Part shown: in pieces, positions 26,784 through 35,087 of the stretch
How the letters are laid out: each line of letters starts with the position of its first letter
Numbering within the stretch: the first letter of the stretch is position 1
Source of the DNA: Spirochaetales bacterium
Lineage (GTDB): Bacteria; Spirochaetota; Spirochaetia; Sphaerochaetales; Sphaerochaetaceae
DNA length: 48,563 nt
Direction: 5' to 3'
Assembly: GCA_012514185.1 (NCBI GenBank)
Contig: JAAZAT010000271.1
Location: 1-48,563, forward strand
Position numbers and translations under genes: made by a program
Notes under the pieces: generated by a model
Database searches by the model: none
Seen by the model: the letters and a program-made list of their open reading frames with translations, nothing else
What the model was told of the DNA's origin: nothing

Positions 26784-27551
26784 ATGGGAAAAAATCTTCG
26801 TTTCGTCCTCCTGGGGATTCAAGGACTCATCACCCTCATTCTCACTGTTTGCATTGTTCACGGCATCGTCAGTTCTGTACAGCTACAGACATGGGCCACA
26901 GCACGTTCGCACCTGCTTCCCTCCTTGATTCATCTCTGGGTGGCGTTCACTGCAGCCTTGTTGCTCTGCTTTTTCTATCGTGCAAATATCGGAGCCGAAG
27001 CGAGGGTGCTTCCTCTCTTGTTCCTCATGATAAGCCTGGGAAATGTGAAAATTCTGCCGCTCTATCATTCAATCACCCATATCTTCATTCTCAGCCCGTC
27101 TGCGATATCAGTGTTTTACCACTTCTCCCTGCTCTTTTCATCATTCTTGTTTTTGGCCTCAGGGCTCTTTCAACAGACAATCAACCCAGCGAAACTCAGC
27201 CAATACTCCTTCGTAGCAGCCGCAAGTGCGCTGTTCTTGTCGATGATCGTACCGGTATCGGTCAACTCGCCTTCGTTTCTTTTTGAGGCAAGTGTGACCA
27301 ACCCCCTGTTTCTTGGTATTTGCATATTGATCAATGTACTTGCCATAGCCACCTTCTTCATCGCCATGTTCGAAGAGCAGTTCAGCCGGCAGACGTTCGC
27401 ACGATGCCTCTCATTCATCCTGATGATTATCGGCAATGCCATGGTGACGATCAGCCAAAACACCTTGTTCAATGTGCTCGGACTGGTTTTCTATGTAGCT
27501 GGAACCACGATCCTCATCCTGGTGACCAGGACCTATCATATCTGGACGTAA
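26784..27551 (+). CDS. Polytopic membrane protein of unknown function
   Basis: I do not recognise this 255-residue protein. It has about seven to eight hydrophobic helices, short loops, a basic N-terminus (MGKNLRF) and a short C-terminal tail (RTYHIWT). No catalytic or binding motif stands out. It starts 6 nt after the stop of the symporter-like gene, so the two are cotranscribed and may work together. The total is close to that of 7TM sensor input domains, but no kinase or cyclase domain is attached. Confidence 0.55.
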   Translation: MGKNLRFVLLGIQGLITLILTVCIVHGIVSSVQLQTWATARSHLLPSLIHLWVAFTAALLLCFFYRANIGAEARVLPLLFLMISLGNVKILPLYHSITHIFILSPSAISVFYHFSLLFSSFLFLASGLFQQTINPAKLSQYSFVAAASALFLSMIVPVSVNSPSFLFEASVTNPLFLGICILINVLAIATFFIAMFEEQFSRQTFARCLSFILMIIGNAMVTISQNTLFNVLGLVFYVAGTTILILVTRTYHIWT

Positions 27552-27614
27552 TGCCCCCCAATACACACCAAGCTTTCAATTGTTAAAAAAGTTGCAAAAA
27601 CTCATGCAAAAGTG

Positions 27615-27643
27615 TTGACATATTGCAAGTAACAGATTAATAA
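27615..27643 (+). promoter_or_regulatory. dctPQM promoter
   Basis: A perfect TTGACA (27615-27620), a 17-nt spacer and TAATAA (27638-27643) place the transcription start near 27650, inside the adjacent operator-like dyad. The leader runs about 50 nt to the dctP start and has AAGGGGC as a ribosome-binding site. Confidence 0.65.
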
Positions 27644-27645
27644 TC

Positions 27646-27669
27646 GTTTACGTTAACGTTTAAGTAAAC
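27646..27669. promoter_or_regulatory. Candidate LacI-family operator at the dct promoter
   Basis: GTTTAC (27646-27651) and GTAAAC (27664-27669) are inverted arms enclosing a perfect 10-bp palindrome, ACGTTAACGT (27650-27659). LacI-family operators are typically A/T-flanked palindromes with central CG steps of this kind. The site begins 3 nt after the -10 box and covers the start of transcription, the position expected for repression. A LacI-family gene closes the same cluster. Confidence 0.6.
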
Positions 27670-27701
27670 ATTCAACCATTTATCCTACAAAGGGGCGTTT
27701 C

Positions 27702-28706
27702 ATGAAAAAGACATTACTTACCGTACTAGTGCTCATTTCTGTGCTCTCATTGTTTATCGGATGCGGATCAAAGAAAGAAACCGCTGGGACAGCCAAAGAA
27801 GAAACCAAGGTCTATACTCTGAAGATGAGTACCGTCCTTCCCGAGAGTGACCAGCTCCCGATTCATATGCAGAAACTGGCTGATTCCTTGCTCGCTCGTT
27901 CCAACGGCAGACTGAAGATCGAAGTCCTTGCTGCTGGAGTGCTGGGTGACACGGTCCAAGTCCTCGAGCAGGCAAAGAGCGGTATGAACGTCGCTGTCAT
28001 TCTTGATGCCGGCCGTTTCGCCGACTATGTACCTGCAATGAATATCTTTGAAGCGCCCTACATCTTCAACAACTATGAGGAAGCTCTCAAGTTTACTCAG
28101 TCCGACATGTTCAAAGGCTGGGTAAAAGAAGCAGAACAGTACGGAATCCATGTCTCCAGCTGGAACTGGTTTCAGGGTGCAAGACACTATTGGACCCAGA
28201 AAGAGATGAAAAGCATAGCAGATTTCAAGAACCTGAAAATCCGCACCGGGTCCTCTCCTATGTGGCAGGAGATCATCAAGGCTTTTGGAGCCACTCCGGT
28301 AGCCATTGCTGGAAACGAGGTGTACTCCGCCCTTCAACAGAAAGTAGTTGATGGTATGGATGCCCAGATCACCACCAGCGGCAACTATGAGGAAGTGTTG
28401 AGCTACATCACCAAGACCAATCAATTCCTCTTGCTCAGCGGTATCGTTGTCGGCCAGGGTTGGTACTCCAGCCTTCCGGCGGACCTGCAGATGATGCTGG
28501 ATGAGGAAGTAGCCAAGTTCGGCACCGAATATTCCAACTATATGCTCAACAATCTTGCTTCCATGGAAGCCGAGTTGATAAAGCGTGGTTTCACCATCAA
28601 TGATTTCGATCTGGACGCTGCAAAGAAGGCTACCGATGTCGTGTACGACAAGTTCCCCGGCTTCAGGGATCTGAAAACCCAGATTCGTACAATCGTCGAA
28701 AAATAA
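27702..28706 (+). CDS. TRAP transporter substrate-binding protein (DctP family)
   Basis: This 334-residue lipoprotein binds the transported solute outside the inner membrane and delivers it to the DctQM permease. A signal sequence ends in the lipobox LFIGC (Cys 21). The mature protein has DctP features: STVLPESDQLPIHM, the GVLGDTVQVLEQ segment, and the LKIRTGSSPMWQEI strand whose Arg normally pairs with a substrate carboxylate, suggesting an organic acid such as a sugar acid. The exact ligand is unknown. It is the first gene of the dct operon, separated from dctQ by a strong hairpin. Confidence 0.92.
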   Translation: MKKTLLTVLVLISVLSLFIGCGSKKETAGTAKEETKVYTLKMSTVLPESDQLPIHMQKLADSLLARSNGRLKIEVLAAGVLGDTVQVLEQAKSGMNVAVILDAGRFADYVPAMNIFEAPYIFNNYEEALKFTQSDMFKGWVKEAEQYGIHVSSWNWFQGARHYWTQKEMKSIADFKNLKIRTGSSPMWQEIIKAFGATPVAIAGNEVYSALQQKVVDGMDAQITTSGNYEEVLSYITKTNQFLLLSGIVVGQGWYSSLPADLQMMLDEEVAKFGTEYSNYMLNNLASMEAELIKRGFTINDFDLDAAKKATDVVYDKFPGFRDLKTQIRTIVEK

Positions 28707-28716
28707 GTGAACTATC

Positions 28717-28742
28717 GAGGACGAAGAGAGCTCTTCGTCCTC
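28717..28742 (+). other. Intercistronic hairpin between dctP and dctQ
   Basis: Twelve bases from 28717 (GAGGACGAAGAG) pair perfectly with 28731-28742 (CTCTTCGTCCTC), separated by only two bases, so in practice about 11 bp close a 4-nt loop. No T run follows, so it is unlikely to be a full terminator. Such hairpins often protect the 3' end of the binding-protein mRNA and so raise its level over the permease. Confidence 0.75.
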
Positions 28743-28766
28743 TGCATATCAATGATTGGAGGAATC

Positions 28767-29270
28767 ATGCATACATTCAATCGAATTATGGACCAGATGG
28801 TGAAAGGAATTTCAATCATTACCAGGCTGCTGATGATTGCCATGATTGTAGTCGTTTTCTCTGCAGCCATCGGAAGAACGCTCAATATTTCCTTTCTTTG
28901 GTCGAACGACCTGAGCCTTTTGCTCTTCGCCTGGTTCTGTTTTCTGGCAATCAGCCTTGCTTCATACCGCCAGACGCACCCTCTGGTGGATTTGCTGATC
29001 GAACGAATTCCCTTGTGGGCGAAAGTACCCCTCAAACTTGTTCATTTCATTCTCATCATCGGGTTCTTGTCCATTATGTTAGTCTATACCATCAAATATG
29101 CATTTGCCAACAGAATGACTACCATCACCACCTTGAAAATCAGCTTTCTTTGGGTCAGCACCAGCGGCATTGTCGGATTGACTTTGACGACTTTCTTTGA
29201 GGTCATGCATCTGATCAAGTATCTGATCGCTCTTTTCACAAGAGACAACAGCGTCAAGCAAGGAGCATAG
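28767..29270 (+). CDS. TRAP transporter small permease (DctQ family)
   Basis: This 167-residue protein has four predicted membrane helices, as expected for DctQ, with the characteristic LWSNDLSLLLFAWFCFLAISLA segment after helix 1 (here quoted only to locate it, residues about 38-59) and a HPLVDLL turn. It couples DctP to the large permease DctM. I start at ATG 28767, which has GGAGG 4 nt upstream; the GTG at 28707 directly after the dctP stop would translate the hairpin and is rejected. The dctM gene follows after one nucleotide. Confidence 0.88.
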   Translation: MHTFNRIMDQMVKGISIITRLLMIAMIVVVFSAAIGRTLNISFLWSNDLSLLLFAWFCFLAISLASYRQTHPLVDLLIERIPLWAKVPLKLVHFILIIGFLSIMLVYTIKYAFANRMTTITTLKISFLWVSTSGIVGLTLTTFFEVMHLIKYLIALFTRDNSVKQGA

Positions 29271-29271
29271 T

Positions 29272-30558
29272 ATGGAATTGGCTGTAATAGGAATTATCTT
29301 TTTTGTCTGTCTCTTCAGCGGATTGCCCATTGCTTTCACTGTTGGCATTTCTGCCCTCAGTGCGTTCTTTACCGTCAGTGGCATGAATCTTACGATTGCT
29401 GCCCAAAAAGTGATTGTTCAGACACAATCCTTCCCTTTTTTAGCTGTTCCGTTCTTCCTGATTGCAGGAAATATCATGAATGCAGCAGGCATTACCACCC
29501 GTTTGGTCAAGTTTGCCAAGGTACTCACCGGTCATATGGCCGGAGGTCTTGCCCAAGTCTCGATCGTGCTGAGTGCACTTATGGGGGGAATCTCAGGTTC
29601 TGCAGCAACCGACACGGCAATGGAAGCACGCTTTCTCGGACCATCAATGCTGAAAGCAGGGTACTCCAAAGGCTTCACGAGTGCCGTCCTGGCTTTTGGC
29701 GGCTTGATTACCGCCACCATTCCTCCCAGCATGGGTTTGATTCTCTATGGCTTTGTTGGTGACGTCTCAATCGGAAGGCTCTTTATTGCAGGTTTTCCCT
29801 CGGGAATAATCTTGATGGCTCTGTATATGATAGCCACTCATTTCATTGCAAAAAAACGTGGCTATGTCCCAGACTCCACCACTCCCCCTACTTTTAGGGA
29901 GGTTTGGACCTGTTTCAAGGAGAGCTTTTGGGCATTGATGTTCCCTGTAGTATTGATTGTGGGTATTAGAAGCGGTTTCTTTACTACAAGTGAAGCAGGA
30001 GCTTTTGCTGTTGTCTATGCAATTGTCATTGGAAAGTTTGTTTACAAGGAACTGAATCTCAAGAACTTGTTTGAAGTTCTCGATACTGCAACCAAGGACA
30101 ACGGCAATATGCTTGCAATAGTCCTTTTCTCAAGTATTTTTGGCTTCGTTTCCGCGTATACCGGAATCCCAAGAACGATTGCGGTCTTGATCACCGGGCT
30201 CTCCACCAATCCCACCATCGTGATTCTTACCATCCTTTCCTTCCTGCTGATCATGGGCATGTTCATGGAAACAACCGTCATCACCTTGTTGACCACCCCC
30301 ATTTTCCTGCCAATCATAAAATCGATGGGGGTGGATCCGGTTTACTTTGGCATTTTAATGATGACCATCGTAACCATGGGCAGTATGACACCTCCGGTGG
30401 GCGTCTCCATGTTCATCACTCAGGATATTTTGGGTTGCACTACAAAGGAATATACAAAAGAATCATTACCGTATATTGCCTGTATTTTTGGTATGATAGC
30501 ATTGTTCCTTGTTTTTCCGGATATTGTAACCTTTCTTCCAAACCTTATAATGGGTTGA
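29272..30558 (+). CDS. TRAP transporter large permease (DctM family)
   Basis: This 428-residue protein has about 12 membrane helices and the DctM hallmarks FLIAGNIMNAAGIT, LMGGISGSAATDTA and TIPPSMGLILYG in the first half and MGSMTPPVGVSMF in the second half. It forms the Na+-coupled channel for the solute carried by DctP. It starts one nucleotide after dctQ with AAGGAGC upstream. Confidence 0.93.
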   Translation: MELAVIGIIFFVCLFSGLPIAFTVGISALSAFFTVSGMNLTIAAQKVIVQTQSFPFLAVPFFLIAGNIMNAAGITTRLVKFAKVLTGHMAGGLAQVSIVLSALMGGISGSAATDTAMEARFLGPSMLKAGYSKGFTSAVLAFGGLITATIPPSMGLILYGFVGDVSIGRLFIAGFPSGIILMALYMIATHFIAKKRGYVPDSTTPPTFREVWTCFKESFWALMFPVVLIVGIRSGFFTTSEAGAFAVVYAIVIGKFVYKELNLKNLFEVLDTATKDNGNMLAIVLFSSIFGFVSAYTGIPRTIAVLITGLSTNPTIVILTILSFLLIMGMFMETTVITLLTTPIFLPIIKSMGVDPVYFGILMMTIVTMGSMTPPVGVSMFITQDILGCTTKEYTKESLPYIACIFGMIALFLVFPDIVTFLPNLIMG

Positions 30559-30576
30559 TACACAGGAGAGCTGTCC

Positions 30577-31644
30577 ATGAATGAACAAACCATCACCTTG
30601 AAAGATATTGCCAGGAGGGCAAACACATCCACCACCACCGTCTATAGGGTAATAAACAACAAGGAGGGTGTAGGGGATGCCATGCGCAAGAAAATTCTGG
30701 CGATATCGGAGGAGATGGGTTATTCAGTAAACTTTGCGGCTTCCGCACTGAGCAAAAAGAGTTCTCCCACGCTCGTCTTGGTCTTCCCGAAGGAAGACCA
30801 GTACGGCAGGTATTTTACCACACCCATGTTCATGGGTTATCAAAAGTGCAAGAAAGAGTGTGAACGATTCAACGTACGATTCTTGGAGTATTTCTTTGAT
30901 ATCGAAGAAGAGAGCATCCTTGCCGTTCTCAATGAACTGTACAATAATCCTGAACTTACCATAGATGGGTTGATCATCTACCCCCTTCGTTCCAACAGAG
31001 TCAACAACATGCTCAGCAAGTTTGAGGGAAAGGGAATTCCCCTCATATTCATTGAGAAGGAGTTTCCCGATATCAATAGCCTGAGCTGTGTCACCACGGA
31101 TGAGTATCAAGCAGGAAGAATTGCCGGGGAGCTATTGAGCAATTTCATTCATTTCTCAGGGCGGGTGCTCATTTGTGACGCAGATGTTACCAGTCTTGAA
31201 GAAGATATGGTTTCCCGAGCGAACAGTACAGGATGTTCGGATGAGTTGAGCCAGGGGCGACCCGACCTCCAGTGGGAAACAATCCATGAATCGTATGTAC
31301 ACAATAGACTGCAACAGCTGCTGATTGAAAAATTCCAACGATATGATGATATCGTAGGGATTTACTGTACTACGGCAAGAAACACTGTTGCTGCCATGCA
31401 AGTCCTGAATCAAGTCATGCAAGAACACCCGATTGTATTCATTGGCAGCGAGGTGTTTGACGAATCGGTTGCCCTGCTGAAACAAGGAACCATAACGTGC
31501 CTGATCAATAAAAACCCGTATGAACTCGGCTATCAGGCACTTCGACAGCTATTCAACCATGTTGTTCTTGGAGAACCAGTGAAAAAAACCTTCATCATCA
31601 ATCCCAGGATTGTTCTTCGAAGCAACGTTTCCTCATTTATCTAA
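30577..31644 (+). CDS. LacI family transcriptional regulator
   Basis: This 355-residue protein has an N-terminal LacI-type helix-turn-helix (ITLKDIARRANTSTTTVYRVINNKEGVG, residues 6-33, seen as the usual Val/Tyr-Arg-Val-Ile-Asn hinge) and a periplasmic-binding-like effector domain. The sensor core has only moderate similarity to sugar-binding LacI members, fitting an unusual ligand, possibly the solute of the adjacent TRAP transporter. AGGAGA lies 8 nt before ATG 30577. It follows dctM by 18 nt, and I infer that it controls the dct promoter through the dyad at 27646-27669. Confidence 0.88.
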   Translation: MNEQTITLKDIARRANTSTTTVYRVINNKEGVGDAMRKKILAISEEMGYSVNFAASALSKKSSPTLVLVFPKEDQYGRYFTTPMFMGYQKCKKECERFNVRFLEYFFDIEEESILAVLNELYNNPELTIDGLIIYPLRSNRVNNMLSKFEGKGIPLIFIEKEFPDINSLSCVTTDEYQAGRIAGELLSNFIHFSGRVLICDADVTSLEEDMVSRANSTGCSDELSQGRPDLQWETIHESYVHNRLQQLLIEKFQRYDDIVGIYCTTARNTVAAMQVLNQVMQEHPIVFIGSEVFDESVALLKQGTITCLINKNPYELGYQALRQLFNHVVLGEPVKKTFIINPRIVLRSNVSSFI

Positions 31645-31660
31645 TCTTTAGGAGTCTATC

Positions 31661-32470
31661 TTGAAAAAGCCAATATACTTGATCGCTGATCAAACCTATC
31701 TGATCAGCGACTATAAACTTGTAAACTATTACCTCGCAATCGGCTCGGACAAAGCTGCCGTAATAGATACAGGAATGGGATATGGACCCATCATCGATGA
31801 CATCAAGTCACTCACTGACAAGCCGCTTGTCGTACTCATAACCCACGGGCATCCCGACCACTGCGGAGGAGCGTACGCATTTGATGAGATTTTCATGCAT
31901 GGTGCAGACGAAACATTTGCTAAAGAAACATATACCAACGAGTTCAGGAGTTATTATGCAGACAGCCGTGTCCCGGAACGGTTTCCTGGAAAAGGGAATG
32001 CTGAGGCAATAAAGGCGACAATCCCTGCCTCAACCCCTCCTTTCACCTACACACCTCTTATTGATGGGCAGGTGTTTGATTTGGGTGACAGGAAGCTGGA
32101 GACAATCCATACTCCCGGCCACTCCGATGGTTCCGTTTGCTTCTTGGATCGAAAGAATCGTTTGTTATTCTCCGGAGATACGGTAAATCGCAGCATCATC
32201 ATTTTCGGTGAACATGAAGTAAACTATCAAGCCATTAAGACATATCAGGATAGTCTGCAAAGACTTTGGGAGTATGAAGCAGATTTCGATTACTTGGTGG
32301 TCGGCCACGACGAACCGCTGCTCGATAAAACCATAATTCAGAAATACCTGGCCATCACCAAGGAACTTCTTGAACATGGGGCTGAAGGCGCCTATGAGGA
32401 GAGAGGAATTAGAAAAGGGTGGGTCTATAGGTACGATTCAGCAGAACTGTGGTACCGCTGTCTCAGCTAA
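31661..32470 (+). CDS. Metallo-beta-lactamase-fold hydrolase
   Basis: This 269-residue protein has the complete metal motif THGHPDH (His62, His64, Asp66, His67), the later His in HTPGHSDGS, the Asp in FSGDTV and a final His in VVGHDEP, so it should hold a two-metal centre. This branch contains thioesterase- and lactonase-like enzymes. It closes the TRAP operon, so it may hydrolyse a lactone or ester form of the imported acid; that is a context inference. The start is TTG 31661, supported by GGAG at 31651-31654 and 6-nt spacing. A 10-bp inverted repeat lies within codons 8-17. Confidence 0.82.
   Translation: MKKPIYLIADQTYLISDYKLVNYYLAIGSDKAAVIDTGMGYGPIIDDIKSLTDKPLVVLITHGHPDHCGGAYAFDEIFMHGADETFAKETYTNEFRSYYADSRVPERFPGKGNAEAIKATIPASTPPFTYTPLIDGQVFDLGDRKLETIHTPGHSDGSVCFLDRKNRLLFSGDTVNRSIIIFGEHEVNYQAIKTYQDSLQRLWEYEADFDYLVVGHDEPLLDKTIIQKYLAITKELLEHGAEGAYEERGIRKGWVYRYDSAELWYRCLS
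31683..31710 (+). repeat. Perfect 10-bp inverted repeat inside the start of the MBL-fold gene
   Basis: TCGCTGATCA (31683-31692) and TGATCAGCGA (31701-31710) are perfect inverted arms 8 nt apart, encoding LIADQTYLISD. As RNA this makes a stable hairpin about 22 nt after the start codon; as DNA it could be an operator-like site. Confidence 0.6.
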
Positions 32471-32482
32471 ATCCTTTCATGT

Positions 32483-32508
32483 GCCGCTTCTCTTACGTAA
32501 AAAGCGGC
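32483..32508. terminator. Hairpin between convergent MBL and aldo/keto reductase genes
   Basis: GCCGCTT (32483-32489) pairs with AAGCGGC (32502-32508) around a 12-nt loop and covers the stop codon of the minus-strand gene. There is no T run on either side, so it is a weak terminator candidate at best. Confidence 0.35.
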
Positions 32509-33347
32509 TGCATTCCCTCCTGTCTGACCAAGCTCGCCATCTCTGCCTCCGTAGGTTGTACAATCGGCTTGTCGGCCGCCTTGAAGACGGAGGGCAGCAG
32601 AGTGATGTCTCCTGCACTGTTGAGGAAAAGCTGTTGGTTGGACAGGACATAGTGTACGGCTTTCTCAATGGAGGCTTCGTCGCTGAGGGCGTCATACCAT
32701 GTGGCAAACGTTTTCTCATTGGGCTTGTACTCTCCACGTGCAAGAGCTTTGATGGTCTGAACCGCAATAGTGCGTTGTTTGCAGACGGATAAGAGCTTTG
32801 CAACATCCTCCTTGTAGGCAGGATTCTGCATCATGGTGAAGTTATACGGGAAAAGCACAGCGTCGAAGTCATAGACTTCAAGACTTCTCAGATGTGCCTT
32901 GGGAGCATCGAGGCCGTGACCGGTGACGCCCAAGAAACGCACCAAGCCTTGCTCTTTTGCCTCAACCGCGGCCTCCAAGGCCCCGCCTTTTCCCATCGCG
33001 ATTTTCCACTCCTCGGGATCGACGAGGAAATGCAGCTGCCAAAGGTCCAGGTAATCGGTCTTCAGTCGATGCAGAGTCTGCTTCAGTTCTTCCAAGGCCT
33101 CCGCTTTGGTGCGCATCCCGGTCTTCGAAGCGAGGAAGAAGGACGAGCGCCGGCTTTTCATCCATGGACCGACATGCTCCTCCGACTGACCGTAACTTCG
33201 GGCGGTGTCGATATGGTTGATCCCGTGGTCTAGAAGAAGACCAAGCGTCCGATCAGCTTCCTGCTGAGTCACTTCCCAGAACGCAGCGGCACCGAAAATC
33301 ACCCTGCTGGAACGGTGACCGGTCCTGCCAAACTCCCTGTATTCCAT
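32493..33347 (-). CDS. Aldo/keto reductase
   Basis: This 284-residue NAD(P)H-dependent TIM-barrel reductase begins MEYREFGRTGHRSSRVIFG, typical of the family. The catalytic tetrad is visible: Asp and Tyr in HIDTARSYGQSE, Lys in LASKTG, and His in LWQLHFL. The physiological carbonyl substrate is unknown. ATG 33347 has a strong AAGGAGG 6 nt upstream. It is the last gene of the lgt-pepP-gpmI unit but is separated from gpmI by a strong hairpin, so its expression may be reduced. Confidence 0.9.
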   Translation of the reverse strand: MEYREFGRTGHRSSRVIFGAAAFWEVTQQEADRTLGLLLDHGINHIDTARSYGQSEEHVGPWMKSRRSSFFLASKTGMRTKAEALEELKQTLHRLKTDYLDLWQLHFLVDPEEWKIAMGKGGALEAAVEAKEQGLVRFLGVTGHGLDAPKAHLRSLEVYDFDAVLFPYNFTMMQNPAYKEDVAKLLSVCKQRTIAVQTIKALARGEYKPNEKTFATWYDALSDEASIEKAVHYVLSNQQLFLNSAGDITLLPSVFKAADKPIVQPTEAEMASLVRQEGMQPLFT

Positions 33348-33370
33348 ACACAACCTCCTTAAGACGACGA

Positions 33371-33390
33371 ACAGGGCCCGAAGGCCCTGT
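33371..33390 (-). terminator. UUCG-loop hairpin between gpmI and the aldo/keto reductase gene
   Basis: On the minus strand ACAGGGCC and GGCCCTGT form a perfect 8-bp stem closed by TTCG, the extra-stable cUUCGg RNA tetraloop. The following bases (TCGTCGTCTT) are only moderately T-rich, so it may be a leaky terminator or an RNA-stability element. Confidence 0.6.
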
Positions 33391-33412
33391 CAATCATACC
33401 ATGAAACTATGC

Positions 33413-35059
33413 TTACCGCATTGTAATGATGCTCGGATCATACTCGGCGGGAGCTTCAAAGTCGAGAAGATTCATGCAGGTTGCAGCAATGCTGCTGATC
33501 CCCAGCCCTGTCTTGAGCTCGGTTTCATACTCACCCTGGTAGTTGCTGTCACAGATGATGCAGGGAACAGGATTGAGTGAATGGCTGGTCTTGGACTTCG
33601 GATCGCCATTCTCCTTGTACTGTACACTACCATCTTTTCCATGTTCGAACATGTCGTCGGCATTGCCGTGGTCGGCGGTGATGACCATCACGCCGCCTGC
33701 TTCCATAACGGCTTTGTGAATCCTGCCGATCTGCAGGTCAAGACCCTCCATGGAGCATACAACCGCTTGGAAGTTACCCGTATGGCCGACCATGTCCCCG
33801 TTGGGGAAATTGAGCTTGATGAAGTCCCACTTGCCGCTCTCAACTTCCTTGATGACGCGGTCGGCAATCTCTGCACACTTCATCCACGGTCTTTCCTCGA
33901 AGGGAACGATGTCACTGGGAATCTCCACATACTCTTCAAGCTTGTCATCGAACTTGCCGCTCTTGTTTCCATTGAAGAAGTAGGTGACATGGCCGAACTT
34001 CTGCGTCTCGCTGATCGAGAACTGCCGCACCTTGGAAGCACAAAGATACTCGGCAATCGTCTTGTCGATGGCTGGAGGCGTGACCAGGTATTGGCTGGGT
34101 ACATGCAAGTCGCCGTCATATTCCATCATGCCGGCATACTCCACCTTCGGATGGCGCTTGCGGTCGAACTCAGTCAGCTGCTGGGCTTCAAAAGCCTTGG
34201 TGATTTCAAGGGCACGGTCGCCGCGGAAGTTGAAGAGAATGACGCTATCCCCATCCTCGATGGTTCCCACCGGCTTTCCGTCCTTGGCGATGACAAACGG
34301 AGGCAGGTCCTGATCGATGGCCTTGCTCTCCTTGCGAAGTGTCACGATGGCCTCATGGGCGCTTGCAAACATCCTGCCTTCACCCAATACATGGGTCTCC
34401 CAACCCTTTCGGACCATGTTCCAGTTTGCATTGTATCGGTCCATGGTGATAACCATGCGCCCACCGCCGCTGGCGATCCTTGCATCGAAGGAAGCATCGT
34501 TGAGGGAAGCGAGAAACTCCTCAAAAGGATCGAAGTACTCAAGTGCGCTGACCTCGCCGACATCACGGCCGTCGAGCAGGGCATGGACACGGACCTTTGC
34601 AACACCTTCCTTCTTGGCCTGGACAATCATGGCCTTGAGGTTGTCGATGTGCGAGTGGACATTCCCGTCGCTGAGCAAGCCGATGAAGTGGAGCGTCGAT
34701 GCCTCGGTTTTAACATTGGCCACCAGCTTTTTCCAAGTAGATCCTGCAAACATAGCCCCGGTTTCGAGGGAATTGTTTACCAGTTTTGCGCCTTGGGAGA
34801 AAACCCGGCCGCAGCCCATGGCATTGTGGCCGACTTCACTGTTTCCCATATCGTCATCGCTGGGAAGTCCGACGGCCAGGCCGTGTGCCTTCAACTTGGT
34901 CCAGGGGTTGGCTTTATACAGCTTGTTCAAGTTCCCTGTCAGGGCGGCTGCAACGGCATCGCCCTCCTTGTATTTACCGAATCCTACTCCGTCCATGATC
35001 ACCAGGACGACGGGACCTTTGCGGGAAATTTTTCCCATTTTTTTCAATGCATCAACCAT
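33413..35059 (-). CDS. gpmI: 2,3-bisphosphoglycerate-independent phosphoglycerate mutase
   Basis: This 548-residue two-Mn enzyme interconverts 3- and 2-phosphoglycerate in glycolysis. It has the alkaline-phosphatase-superfamily metal motif near the N-terminus (VIMDGVGFG), the phospho-Ser site DMGNSEVGHN (Ser74), the GRDVGEVSA loop and the C-terminal metal ligands in GDMVGHTG and ITADHGNADDM. Length matches the family. ATG 35059 has AAGGAG 9 nt upstream; the in-frame extension to 35134 runs into pepP. It is cotranscribed with pepP (28-nt gap). Confidence 0.95.
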   Translation of the reverse strand: MVDALKKMGKISRKGPVVLVIMDGVGFGKYKEGDAVAAALTGNLNKLYKANPWTKLKAHGLAVGLPSDDDMGNSEVGHNAMGCGRVFSQGAKLVNNSLETGAMFAGSTWKKLVANVKTEASTLHFIGLLSDGNVHSHIDNLKAMIVQAKKEGVAKVRVHALLDGRDVGEVSALEYFDPFEEFLASLNDASFDARIASGGGRMVITMDRYNANWNMVRKGWETHVLGEGRMFASAHEAIVTLRKESKAIDQDLPPFVIAKDGKPVGTIEDGDSVILFNFRGDRALEITKAFEAQQLTEFDRKRHPKVEYAGMMEYDGDLHVPSQYLVTPPAIDKTIAEYLCASKVRQFSISETQKFGHVTYFFNGNKSGKFDDKLEEYVEIPSDIVPFEERPWMKCAEIADRVIKEVESGKWDFIKLNFPNGDMVGHTGNFQAVVCSMEGLDLQIGRIHKAVMEAGGVMVITADHGNADDMFEHGKDGSVQYKENGDPKSKTSHSLNPVPCIICDSNYQGEYETELKTGLGISSIAATCMNLLDFEAPAEYDPSIITMR

Positions 35060-35087
35060 TGGTATATTCTCCTTCTCGTATATCCGC

